Source: Achromobacter sp. B7 (GTDB lineage Bacteria > Pseudomonadota > Gammaproteobacteria > Burkholderiales > Burkholderiaceae_B). Taken from it: DNA of 64,000 bases. Positions 1 through 8,238 of this stretch are shown here, in pieces (the first letter of the stretch is position 1; the number at the start of each line of letters is the position of its first letter). A model generated the notes under the pieces. The model was not told where the DNA came from. It saw only the letters and a list, made by a program, of their open reading frames with translations, and searched no databases. Made by a program: the position numbers and the translations under genes. Location of the stretch: the NCBI RefSeq assembly GCF_003600685.1, contig NZ_CP032084.1:2976001-3040000 (forward strand), given 5' to 3'.

Positions 1-473
1 ACCTGCCCAAGGCGGGCTCCAAGGCCATGTCGCCGAGCGCCAGCGAATTGAAAATGGCGCAGATGCTGGTCGAGGATATGGCGGGCAAATGGGACCCGGA
101 GCAATACAAGGACGAGTTCAAGGCCGCCGTCATGGAGTTGGTGGACAAGAAGGTGAAGGCCGGCAAGACCGAAACGGTGATCGAGCCGCAAGAGGAAGCG
201 CCCGCGTACGCGGATAACGTCATCGACCTGACGGAGTTGCTGCAACGCAGCCTGAAGGGTGGGGCAAAGAAGTCCGGCGACACGACCGGGGACGGCAACA
301 AGGAAAAGCCCGCCGCGAAGAAATCGGCGTCGGGCAAGACACCATCGAAGAGCTCCGCGAAGACCGCCGCCAAATCCTCCGCCAAGACCGCCACAAAGTC
401 GACCTCAAAGTCGGCCTCAAAGAAGACCACCAAGAGCGCGAAGACCTCGGCCCGGTCGCGCAAGGCGGCGTGA
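1..473 (+). CDS. ku: Non-homologous end-joining protein Ku, C-terminal part (5' truncated by window edge)
   Basis: Partial gene: the open frame begins before base 1 and ends at 473. The visible part carries the conserved end of the bacterial Ku core, with an ELKMAQMLVEDM segment followed by WDPEQYKDEF, and then a long Lys/Ala/Ser-rich tail of KS and AKT repeats. Ku dimers thread onto double-strand break ends and recruit LigD. Basic C-terminal tails in this family are known to help DNA binding and bridging. The stop codon lies 1 base before the ligD start, so the two form an NHEJ operon. The low-complexity tail is about 70 residues of near-repeated basic peptides. Identity is firm; the true start is outside the window. 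Confidence 0.93.
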   Translation, partial: LPKAGSKAMSPSASELKMAQMLVEDMAGKWDPEQYKDEFKAAVMELVDKKVKAGKTETVIEPQEEAPAYADNVIDLTELLQRSLKGGAKKSGDTTGDGNKEKPAAKKSASGKTPSKSSAKTAAKSSAKTATKSTSKSASKKTTKSAKTSARSRKAA

Positions 474-474
474 T

Positions 475-3096
475 ATGGCCGACAGCCTGAAAACCTATCG
501 TCAAAAGCGCAATTTCCAGGTGACCTCCGAGCCGATGGAGGGCGGGCAGGCCAATGAGGAGGCGCGCGCGTTTGTGATCCAGAAGCATTGGGCCAGCCGG
601 CTGCATTACGACTTTCGGCTGGAGCTGGATGGCGCCATGAAAAGCTGGGCGGTGCCCAAGGGGCCGTGCTTTGATCCGTCGGTCAAGCGCATGGCGGTGC
701 AGGTCGAAGACCACCCCATTGCCTATAACCAGTTTGAAGGCCAGATACCCGAAGGGCAGTACGGCGCCGGCAAAGTCATCATCTGGGACGAGGGCGTGTG
801 GGCCCCCGTGGGCGACGCCCGCAAAGGGTATCGCGAGGGCCACCTGAAGTTCGACCTGCAAGGCAAAAAGATGCAGGGGCGCTGGGCGCTGGTGCGCATG
901 AAGGGCAAGGAAAGCGACAAACAGCCGCCCTGGCTGCTGATCAAAGACCGCGACGCCTATGCCCGCCCCGAACGCGAATTCAGCGTGGTCGACGAAATGC
1001 CGGACAGCGTGGTGCCGCTGCGTGACAACGCGGCCACCACCCAGCCCGCCGCTCGCCGGGCCACGCCCGACGCGCAGCAGCCAGGTTCGGACACGGATTC
1101 CGCCGCCGACGCCCGGCTGCCCGGCCGCCCGTCCGACTTGCCAGACACGTTCAAGCCCCAATTGGCCACGCTGGTCGAGGGGATGCCGCCCAACCCCGAC
1201 GAATGGCTGTACGAATTGAAGTTCGACGGCTACCGGCTGCTGGTGCGCATCGAGGGCGATTCGGTCAGGCTATACACCCGCAACGGTCACGACTGGAGCG
1301 CCAAGCTGCCGCACATCGTCCAGGCCTTTGCCAAGCTTCCCGCCAAATGGGCCTGGGTGGATGGCGAAGTGGTGGTGCTGAACGAGCAGGGTGTGCCCAG
1401 CTTTCAGGCGCTGCAAAACGCGTTCGACAACGACCGCACTGGCGACATCGTCTTTTACGCCTTCGACTTGCCCTATATCGGCTTGCGAGACCTGCGCGAC
1501 GAACCGCTGACCGTGCGTCGCGACCTGCTCGCGCAGCTGATGGAAACCGCTGACGACGACCACCTGCGCTTTAGCGCGGCCTTCAAGGAAGCGCCGTCGA
1601 ACCTGGTGGCCTCGGCCTGCAAGATGGGGCTGGAAGGCATCATGGCCAAGCGGCCGTCGGCGCCCTATGTGTCGCGGCGCACGGACAGCTGGCTGAAGAT
1701 CAAGTGCGCGCAGCGGCAGGAATTCGTCATCGTCGGGTACACCGCGCCGCAGGGCTCCCGGGAAGGGCTGGGTGCGCTGTTGCTGGCGGTGCATGAAGAC
1801 GATGGCTCGCTGCGCTATGCGGGCAAGGTCGGCACCGGTTTTGATACGCAGGGCCTGCTTACCTTGCACAAACAGCTTGCCGCCCTCCAGACCGACAAAA
1901 AAACGGTCAGTGGCGCGCAGGCCAGCGGCGTGCAGTGGGTCAAGCCTGAGCTGGTGGCCGAGGTCTCGTTCAGCGAATGGACCAGCGGCGGGCATATCCG
2001 CCATTCCGTCTTCCGAGGGCTGCGGCAGGATAAACCCGCCCGCCAGATCACACGCGAACGGCCGTCGCCCCCGCCCAAGGAGGAGCCGGCGTCCGCGTCG
2101 GGCAAAAAAAGCGCGCGCCAGGCAAAGACAGAGGCAAAGGCAAAAGCACAGACAAACACAAAGACAACTGCCGCTCCCGCGCCGGCCCGGTCAACGGCGG
2201 TGGCGCCCACGCGCGCCAAGCCCGCGCGGCTGACCAACCCGGACCGCGTGATCGACCCGTCCACCAAACTTACCAAGCTGGACCTGGCGCGCTATTACGG
2301 GCTGGTTGCCCCGCTGATGCTGGAACATCTGAAGGGCCGCCCCGTGTCTTTCCTGCGCGCGCCCGCCGGCATCGACGGGCAGCTGTTCTTTCAGAAGCAC
2401 CTGGAAGCCGCGATGCCGGGCGTCAAGCCCTTGCCCAAGCGGCTGGACCCGGATCATCCGCCGTTGCTGGAGGTGCCCACGCCTGAAGCCATCATGTCGG
2501 CCGTGCAGATGAACGTGGTGGAATTCCATACCTGGAATGCCGTGAAAACGGCCATCGACAAGCCCGACCGTGTCCTGTTCGACCTGGACCCGGGCGAAGG
2601 GGTGAAGTGGGCGACGATGCAGCAGGCCGCCCGGCTGGTGCACACCATGCTGGACGAACTGGGCCTGCAAAGCTGGCTGAAAACCAGCGGCGGCAAGGGC
2701 CTGCACGTCGTCGTGCCGCTGCGCCGCCAATACGACTGGGACACCATCAAGTCATTCGCGCAAGCCATCGTGGTGCATCTGGCCCGTACGTTGCCGCAGA
2801 TATTCGTGTCCAAGAGCGGGCCGAAGAATCGCGTGGGCAAGATCTTTGTCGACTACCTGCGCAACGGCTTTGGCGCCACTACCGTGTCGGCCTGGTCGGC
2901 GCGCGCCCGGCCCGGCCTGGGCGTGTCGGTGCCCGTGGCATGGGACGAACTGGACAAGCTTTCCAGCGGCGCGCACTGGACCATCAGCAACATTCACGAA
3001 CGGCTGGATGCCGCCAATGCGCCGTGGGACGACTATGCGCCGCAATCCGTGGGGCAGGCCATGGACGCGCTGGGTTTCAAGCGCGGGGCCTCATGA
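475..3096 (+). CDS. ligD: Multifunctional NHEJ DNA ligase D (PE-LIG-POL order)
   Basis: 873 aa if started at the ATG just after the ku stop; the upstream in-frame extension overlaps ku and looks like a shadow. Domain order is that of Pseudomonas-type LigD. First comes an N-terminal 3'-phosphoesterase with HWASRLHYDFRLELDG, giving the H38, H44, D46, R48 metal/phosphate set. Next is an ATP ligase with the adenylated lysine K249 in YELKFDGYR. Last is a primase-type polymerase from about residue 590 with the metal motif D703-L-D705. A Lys/Ala/Thr-rich linker of roughly residues 530-590 separates ligase and polymerase. It trims, fills and seals broken ends held by Ku. The last codon overlaps the next start (ATGA). 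Confidence 0.96.
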   Translation: MADSLKTYRQKRNFQVTSEPMEGGQANEEARAFVIQKHWASRLHYDFRLELDGAMKSWAVPKGPCFDPSVKRMAVQVEDHPIAYNQFEGQIPEGQYGAGKVIIWDEGVWAPVGDARKGYREGHLKFDLQGKKMQGRWALVRMKGKESDKQPPWLLIKDRDAYARPEREFSVVDEMPDSVVPLRDNAATTQPAARRATPDAQQPGSDTDSAADARLPGRPSDLPDTFKPQLATLVEGMPPNPDEWLYELKFDGYRLLVRIEGDSVRLYTRNGHDWSAKLPHIVQAFAKLPAKWAWVDGEVVVLNEQGVPSFQALQNAFDNDRTGDIVFYAFDLPYIGLRDLRDEPLTVRRDLLAQLMETADDDHLRFSAAFKEAPSNLVASACKMGLEGIMAKRPSAPYVSRRTDSWLKIKCAQRQEFVIVGYTAPQGSREGLGALLLAVHEDDGSLRYAGKVGTGFDTQGLLTLHKQLAALQTDKKTVSGAQASGVQWVKPELVAEVSFSEWTSGGHIRHSVFRGLRQDKPARQITRERPSPPPKEEPASASGKKSARQAKTEAKAKAQTNTKTTAAPAPARSTAVAPTRAKPARLTNPDRVIDPSTKLTKLDLARYYGLVAPLMLEHLKGRPVSFLRAPAGIDGQLFFQKHLEAAMPGVKPLPKRLDPDHPPLLEVPTPEAIMSAVQMNVVEFHTWNAVKTAIDKPDRVLFDLDPGEGVKWATMQQAARLVHTMLDELGLQSWLKTSGGKGLHVVVPLRRQYDWDTIKSFAQAIVVHLARTLPQIFVSKSGPKNRVGKIFVDYLRNGFGATTVSAWSARARPGLGVSVPVAWDELDKLSSGAHWTISNIHERLDAANAPWDDYAPQSVGQAMDALGFKRGAS

Positions 3097-4142
3097 CGAG
3101 CGCCGCAAGATTGCCGTCGCAAATCACCCGACTGCTTGGCGAACTGACCGCTCCGGTCGACCCCGGGCGGGCATTGCGCCTGCTGGTACAGGCGGGATAT
3201 GACCCGCTGCCGCTGCCGGGTGACGGTGCAACGCTGGCCCGCTGGCAGGCCTTGGCCGCGGTGGCCGCCGTCGACCTGAGCCTGGTCAAACTGGTTGAAG
3301 GTCACACTGACGCGTTGGCGATTCTGGCCGAATTGAACGCAGCGGATCTCGCCGCGCCGGGCAGTATCTGGGGCGTGTGGTGCGCCGAACCGCCGGACTT
3401 CCGTGTCAGCCTGCATGGTGGGGCTGAGGGCGGGAACCCCCACACCCTCGACCCCTACACCACCGCGTGCCTGCGCGGCGTGAAAGCCTGGTGTTCCGGG
3501 GCGGCCACGGTCAGCCACGCCCTGGTCAGCGCGTGGGACGAGGCCGGCCGGCCCTGCCTGGCCGCCGTGTCGATGGACCAGCCTAGCGTTACCGTCACCA
3601 AAGACGGCTGGCAAGCCGTGGGCATGCGCGCATCGGCCAGCGTGAACGTGGTGTTCAACAACGCCGTCTGTGTGCCGGTGGGCGCGCCCGGCGCGTACGT
3701 GGACAGACCCGGCTTCCAGCACGGTGGCGCGGGTGTGGCGGCGTGCTGGTATGGCGCGCTGACGCGGATCGCCGCCGCCGTCCAGGCGGCAACACCGGCG
3801 CAGTCCGCCGACCCGCACCGCTTGGCGCATCTGGGCGCGATCGACGTCGCGCTGGACCAGGCGCGTGCCGTCCTGCGCGAGACCGCCGCCGCCATCGATG
3901 CGAACCCCCATGACGCCTGCTCGCTGGCCTGTGGCCGCGCGCGGCTGGCGGTGGAAGCCGCCGCCACCGAGGTCATCACCCGGGCAGGGCGGGCCTTGGG
4001 CGCCGGGCCGTTGTGCCGCGATGCCGGCTTTGCCCAGGTGATGGCGGACCTGCCGGTGTTCATCCGGCAAAGCCACGCCGAACGCGACCAGGCCGCGCTG
4101 GGCCAAATCGTGCGCACGGAGCAGACGCCATGGCAACTGTAG
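3093..4142 (+). CDS. Acyl-CoA dehydrogenase family protein
   Basis: 349 aa from an ATG overlapping the ligD stop. It is shorter than a typical acyl-CoA dehydrogenase (about 380 aa). The middle has the beta-domain flavour (TVTKDGWQAVGMRASAS, then a VVFNNAVCVPVG stretch), and the C-terminal half is helical and Ala-rich, with an R-Q-S-H-A-E-R-D ending typical of the family's flavin-side helices. No obvious catalytic Glu can be assigned by eye. It overlaps the following methyltransferase by 13 bp, so it is translationally coupled to ligD upstream and to two biosynthetic-looking genes downstream. Substrate unknown; membership of the superfamily is likely, actual dehydrogenase activity is not shown. 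Confidence 0.72.
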   Translation: MTSAARLPSQITRLLGELTAPVDPGRALRLLVQAGYDPLPLPGDGATLARWQALAAVAAVDLSLVKLVEGHTDALAILAELNAADLAAPGSIWGVWCAEPPDFRVSLHGGAEGGNPHTLDPYTTACLRGVKAWCSGAATVSHALVSAWDEAGRPCLAAVSMDQPSVTVTKDGWQAVGMRASASVNVVFNNAVCVPVGAPGAYVDRPGFQHGGAGVAACWYGALTRIAAAVQAATPAQSADPHRLAHLGAIDVALDQARAVLRETAAAIDANPHDACSLACGRARLAVEAAATEVITRAGRALGAGPLCRDAGFAQVMADLPVFIRQSHAERDQAALGQIVRTEQTPWQL

Positions 4143-4729
4143 GCGTGGACCATTTCGAGGCCCTGTACCGGCAGCATCCCGACCCTTGGCGTATCGCCAG
4201 CGCCTGGTACGAACGGCGCAAGCGTGCATTGCTGCTGGCCTCGCTGGGCCGCGAGCAATACGCGCATGCCTTCGAGCCGGGCTGTGGCAACGGCGACCTG
4301 ACCCTGCCGCTGGCTGGCCGGTGCGGGCAGGTATGCGCCGTGGATTTTGCCGGCACCGCCATCGAACGATGCCGTGCACGCATCCAGGAGCAGGGCATGG
4401 CCCACGTCGAGGCGCTGGCGCTGTATCTGCCCCGCCAATGGCCGCCCGTGCCTGAAGGCGGCTTCGACCTCGTCATCGTGTCCGAACTGGGGTACTACCT
4501 TGACGACACCGCCCTGGCGGCGTTCTTGCAAGGCATCGACGGTTGCCTCGCCCCCGGCGGGGAACTGGTTGCCTGCCATTTGCGGCTTGACTTCGATGAC
4601 CGCCAGCAGGGCACCGACGCCTTGCACCAGGCGCTGGGCTCGCTGCCCGGCATGAGGCCGCTGTTCGAACACCGGGAAGACGTTTTCCTGTTGAACGGCT
4701 GGCAACGACAGCAAAAGGATGACGCATGA
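4130..4729 (+). CDS. Class I SAM-dependent methyltransferase (NodS-like)
   Basis: 199 aa. The start is the ATG at 4130, inside the end of the acyl-CoA dehydrogenase gene. The protein begins with HFEALYRQHPDPWRI and an FEPGCGNGDLTLPLA motif I (SAM-binding glycine loop), then an acidic VDFAGTAIERC motif and a DLVIVSELGYYL strand, the standard Rossmann methyltransferase layout. It resembles the NodS family, which N-methylates amino sugars in lipo-chito-oligosaccharide synthesis; that target is only a family analogy here. Its stop overlaps the next gene's start (ATGA), so it is part of the ligD-acyl-CoA dehydrogenase-methyltransferase-glycosyltransferase chain. Confidence 0.8.
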   Translation: MATVGVDHFEALYRQHPDPWRIASAWYERRKRALLLASLGREQYAHAFEPGCGNGDLTLPLAGRCGQVCAVDFAGTAIERCRARIQEQGMAHVEALALYLPRQWPPVPEGGFDLVIVSELGYYLDDTALAAFLQGIDGCLAPGGELVACHLRLDFDDRQQGTDALHQALGSLPGMRPLFEHREDVFLLNGWQRQQKDDA

Positions 4730-5403
4730 TCGGTATCTGTATTCCGGCGCATAACGAAGAGCAGCACATCGATGCCTGTGTGCGGGCCGTGCTGCGCGCG
4801 GCGCAGCACCCTGAACTGCGTGCCGAGGCGGTGCGCATCGTTGTGGTGCTGGACCACTGCGTAGACGGCACGGCCGAACGGCTGCGCCACCATCCCGTGC
4901 ATTGCCTGGCAATTGACGCGCGTAACGTTGGCGTGGCGCGCGCCCGGGGCGCCCGCCACCTGCTGCGCGCGGGCGCGCGTTGGCTGGCGTTTACCGACGC
5001 GGATACCCGCGTGTCGCCACGCTGGCTGGTGGATCAGTTGTCATTGAATGCAGAGGTGGTTTGCGGCACGGTCGGCGTGTCCGGCTGGAGCGAACACGGC
5101 GTGCATGCGCAGCACGCGCGACAAGCGTTTGAAAGGGCTTATCAGGATAAGGATGGCCACCGCCACGTGTACGGCGCCAACCTGGGCGTGGCCGCGTGGG
5201 CGTACCGACGCATTGGGGGCTTTGATGCGCTGCCGTGCAGCGAAGACCAGGCCTTGGTAGACCGATTGCAGCAGGGTGGGGCGCGCATCGCCTGGTCGAA
5301 CGTGCCTCGCGTCGTGACCAGTGCACGCCCGCATTCGCGTGTGGAAGGCGGCTTTGCCAGCGCGCTGCGCGCCGGCTGGGGCGCGGGCGACAGCACCGGC
5401 TAG
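4726..5403 (+). CDS. Glycosyltransferase family 2 protein
   Basis: 225 aa GT-A fold enzyme. It opens with IGICIPAHNEEQHIDACV, the typical GT2 nucleotide-sugar strand, and has a metal-binding FTDADTRVSPRWL (D-x-D) motif near residue 90 and a later G-G-F/E-D-Q acceptor-side segment (GGFDALPCSEDQALV). No membrane span is visible, so it is likely cytosolic or peripheral. It is the last gene of the ligD chain. With the methyltransferase and acyl-CoA dehydrogenase homologue it suggests a small glycolipid or glycoconjugate modification cassette rather than a repair role; the product is unknown. Confidence 0.85.
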   Translation: MIGICIPAHNEEQHIDACVRAVLRAAQHPELRAEAVRIVVVLDHCVDGTAERLRHHPVHCLAIDARNVGVARARGARHLLRAGARWLAFTDADTRVSPRWLVDQLSLNAEVVCGTVGVSGWSEHGVHAQHARQAFERAYQDKDGHRHVYGANLGVAAWAYRRIGGFDALPCSEDQALVDRLQQGGARIAWSNVPRVVTSARPHSRVEGGFASALRAGWGAGDSTG

Positions 5404-5430
5404 CGCCCCGCACGCGCATCGCCGCTCACG

Positions 5431-5508
5431 TCACCATGGCGCCATCGACATCGCCACGGACAGAACGACAACCAGTACCAGGAACAGCAGGATGTGCTTC
5501 GTGCGCAT
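5431..5508 (-). CDS. Predicted 25-residue hydrophobic peptide
   Basis: Small frame in the gap between the glycosyltransferase and the exonuclease gene, on the opposite strand. It encodes MRTKHILLFLVLVVVLSVAM and five more residues: a basic N-terminus followed by one uninterrupted membrane segment. An AAGAGG Shine-Dalgarno-like sequence lies a few bases before its ATG. Short single-span proteins like this occur as membrane-complex subunits, stress peptides or type I toxins; nothing here distinguishes these. It could also be chance, so confidence is modest. No antisense partner or terminator was recognised. Confidence 0.4.
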   Translation of the reverse strand: MRTKHILLFLVLVVVLSVAMSMAPW

Positions 5509-5580
5509 AAGACCTCTTGAAGTATCGTGACAAAGACAGACAACCCCGTTATCAGCACAACTCATGCCCGGAGGCGTTCG

Positions 5581-6591
5581 ATGCAAGACGTCGTGCAACT
5601 ACGGCCTGAAGGCCTGTACTGTCCGGCTGGCCGGTTTTATATCGACCCCTGGCGGCCGGTGGACACCGCCGTGTTGACGCACGGCCACGGCGACCACGCC
5701 CGCGCGGGCATGGGCTGCTATCACACCAGCGCGCAGGGTTTGCCGATTCTGCAATGGCGGCTGGGGCAGCAGGATTACCGCGTGCATGAATACGGCGAAA
5801 CCTTCACGCTGGGCAACGCCCGCGTGTCCTTGCATTCGGCGGGGCACGTGCTGGGCTCGGCCCAGGTGCGCATCGAAGTCGACGGCCAGGTATGGGTGGT
5901 GTCGGGCGACTACAAGCGCCAGCCCGACCCCACGTGCGCGCCATTCGAAGTCGTGCCCTGCGACACGTTCATCACCGAAGCCACCTTCGGCCTGCCGATC
6001 TACCGGTGGCCCGATACGTCCGACGTGGCGCGCGACATCGTTCAATGGCGCGACCATTGCGCGGCCCGTGGCGAGGCCGCCATCCTGTATTGCTACGCGC
6101 TGGGCAAGGCGCAGCGCGTGTTGGCGGAGCTGGCCCCATGGATCGACCGGCCCGTCTACCTGCACGGCGCCATCGCGGCCGGGGTCGACGTGTACCGCCA
6201 AGCCGGCATCGCCATGGCAGACACGCGCCTGGTGATTGACTCGGCAATCACCGACGCGGCCGACGTCGCCAGATCCGGCTTTGCCGGTGAACTGATCCTG
6301 GCGCCGCCGTCCGCCGCTGGCAGCAGCTGGCTGCGGCGCTTTCGCAAGGCGCAGCATGGGTTTGCGTCCGGCTGGATGCGGCTGCGTGGCAACCGTCGGC
6401 GGCGCAACATGGACCGGGGCTTTGTCGTGTCGGACCACGCCGACTGGCCGGCCTTGCTGCGTACCATCCGCGAGACCGGCGCGCGCCGCGTCATTGCCAC
6501 CCATGGCGACACGGACGCACTGGTCCGCATCCTGAACGAAACCGGTACGGCGGCCGAAACCCTGGCCACCCAGTACGGCGAAGATGACTAA
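5581..6591 (+). CDS. Ligase-associated DNA exonuclease (metallo-beta-lactamase fold)
   Basis: 336 aa from the ATG at 5581, chosen because GGAGG lies 6 bases upstream; an in-frame ATG at 5527 would add 18 residues. The metal motif H34-x-H36-x-D38-H39 sits in VLTHGHGDHARAG, and later H and D ligands appear in SAGHVLGSAQV and VVSGDYKRQ, as in the beta-CASP RNase/DNase group. A late VVSDHADWPALL fits the terminal His motif. This family is found almost only beside an ATP-dependent ligase, a Lhr-like helicase and PdeM, which is exactly the arrangement here. Role: nuclease in a poorly characterised bacterial DNA damage response. Confidence 0.92.
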   Translation: MQDVVQLRPEGLYCPAGRFYIDPWRPVDTAVLTHGHGDHARAGMGCYHTSAQGLPILQWRLGQQDYRVHEYGETFTLGNARVSLHSAGHVLGSAQVRIEVDGQVWVVSGDYKRQPDPTCAPFEVVPCDTFITEATFGLPIYRWPDTSDVARDIVQWRDHCAARGEAAILYCYALGKAQRVLAELAPWIDRPVYLHGAIAAGVDVYRQAGIAMADTRLVIDSAITDAADVARSGFAGELILAPPSAAGSSWLRRFRKAQHGFASGWMRLRGNRRRRNMDRGFVVSDHADWPALLRTIRETGARRVIATHGDTDALVRILNETGTAAETLATQYGEDD

Positions 6592-6627
6592 CACGGCGAA
6601 GCCCACCCCCAGGAGGCCAACCCCGGC

Positions 6628-8238
6628 ATGAAGCGATTTGCAGCGCTGTATCAGGAACTGGACCGTAGTACCGCCACCTTGGACAAGCGGGCGGCGCTGG
6701 TCACGTATTTTCGCGACGCACCGCCGCGCGACGCCGTATGGGCGCTGTACCTGCTGGCGGGCGGCAAGATCACCAGCGCGCGACGCAAGATCGCGGGGTC
6801 GGCCGAATTGCGCGCGTGGATCTCTGCCGCCTCGGATACCCCGGCGTGGCTGGTGGACGCCAGCTACGACCAGGTCGGTGACCTGGCGGAAACGCTGGCC
6901 TTGTTGATGCCCGACCCGGACCCCGCCCATGCCGACCCCGAGCGCGGCCTGGCCGACTGGATCGAAGAAGTGCTGCTGCCCATCGCCAACCGCGACGAGT
7001 CCGAACGCCGCGACATCATCGTGGCCGCCTGGCGCGGCATGGGGTTGTCGGAAAGGCTGGTGTTCAACAAGATGCTGACCGGCGCGCTACGGGTCGGCGT
7101 GTCGCAACGCATGGTGCAGCAGGCGCTGGCCGAAATGTCGGGGGTGCCCATCGCCCGGATCGCGCAGCGCATGCTGGGCACATGGACGCCCAGCCCGGCG
7201 TTCCTGCGCGATCTGCTCAGCGCCGAGGCGCTGCCCGGCGACCGCCAGCAGCCGTACCCGTTCTTCCTGGCCTCGCCCCTGGAAGCGGACCCGGCCACGC
7301 TCGGCCCCATCGACGACTGGTTGATCGAATGGAAGTGGGACGGCATCCGCGCCCAGCTCATTCGCCGCCATGGCGAAGTGGCGCTGTGGTCGCGCGGGGA
7401 AGAGCGGCTGGACGGAAGGTTCCCCGAAGTGGAGGCCGCCGCGCACGCCTTGCGGGTGGACTGCGTGCTGGACGGCGAACTGCTGGCCTGGCAGGAGGAC
7501 GCCGCCGGCCCGATGCCGTTTTCCGCGTTGCAAACCCGCATCCAGCGGCTTAAGCCCGGCCCCAAGTGGCTGGCGGAAGCGCCCGTGCGCATGCTGGCTT
7601 ATGACCTGCTGGAGCTGGACGGCGCCGACCTGCGCGACCGGCCCCAGTCGGAACGCCGCGCCATGCTGGAAACGCTGCTGCGGCTACACCCCGACCCGCG
7701 CCTGTCCTTATCCCCGGCGGTGTCGCCCGCCAGTTGGGAGGCGGCCGCCGCCTTGCGCATGGAATCGCGCGAACGCGATGTGGAAGGCTTCATGCTGAAG
7801 CGGGCGTCGGCCCCGTACCAAAGCGGGCGCCGGCGCGGCGACTGGTGGAAGTGGAAGATTGAACCGCTGACCATCGACGCCGTCTTGCTGTACGCCCAAT
7901 CGGGCCATGGCCGCCGCAGCACGCTGTACACCGACTACACCTTCGGCCTGTGGCAGGGCGATGCGCTGGTGCCCATCGCCAAGGCCTACTCGGGCCTGGA
8001 CGACAAGGAAATCCTGGAGCTGGACCGCTGGCTGCGCGCGCACACGCGCGAACGCTTTGGCCCCGTGCGCTCGGTGGACCCGGTGCAGGTATTTGAACTG
8101 GGGTTTGAAGGCGTCAACTTGTCCAAGCGCCATAAATCGGGCGTGGCGGTGCGCTTTCCGCGCATCCTTCGATGGCGGCGCGATAAGCCCGCGGATCAGG
8201 CCGACCAGCTGGACACGCTGAAGGCGCTGGCGCGATGA
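6628..8238 (+). CDS. ATP-dependent DNA ligase of the ligase-associated repair cluster
   Basis: 536 aa, single-subunit ATP ligase distinct from LigD. The N-terminal 200 residues form the helical DNA-binding domain seen in archaeal and eukaryotic ligase I. The nucleotidyl-transferase motif I is EWKWDGIR with K236 as the adenylated lysine. Motifs EERLDGRFPE, DGELLAW and the C-terminal KWKIEP (motif V) are all visible, followed by an OB-fold domain. It seals nicks after processing by the neighbouring exonuclease and helicase. The stop overlaps the helicase start by 4 bases (8235-8238), showing tight coupling. Confidence 0.94.
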   Translation: MKRFAALYQELDRSTATLDKRAALVTYFRDAPPRDAVWALYLLAGGKITSARRKIAGSAELRAWISAASDTPAWLVDASYDQVGDLAETLALLMPDPDPAHADPERGLADWIEEVLLPIANRDESERRDIIVAAWRGMGLSERLVFNKMLTGALRVGVSQRMVQQALAEMSGVPIARIAQRMLGTWTPSPAFLRDLLSAEALPGDRQQPYPFFLASPLEADPATLGPIDDWLIEWKWDGIRAQLIRRHGEVALWSRGEERLDGRFPEVEAAAHALRVDCVLDGELLAWQEDAAGPMPFSALQTRIQRLKPGPKWLAEAPVRMLAYDLLELDGADLRDRPQSERRAMLETLLRLHPDPRLSLSPAVSPASWEAAAALRMESRERDVEGFMLKRASAPYQSGRRRGDWWKWKIEPLTIDAVLLYAQSGHGRRSTLYTDYTFGLWQGDALVPIAKAYSGLDDKEILELDRWLRAHTRERFGPVRSVDPVQVFELGFEGVNLSKRHKSGVAVRFPRILRWRRDKPADQADQLDTLKALAR

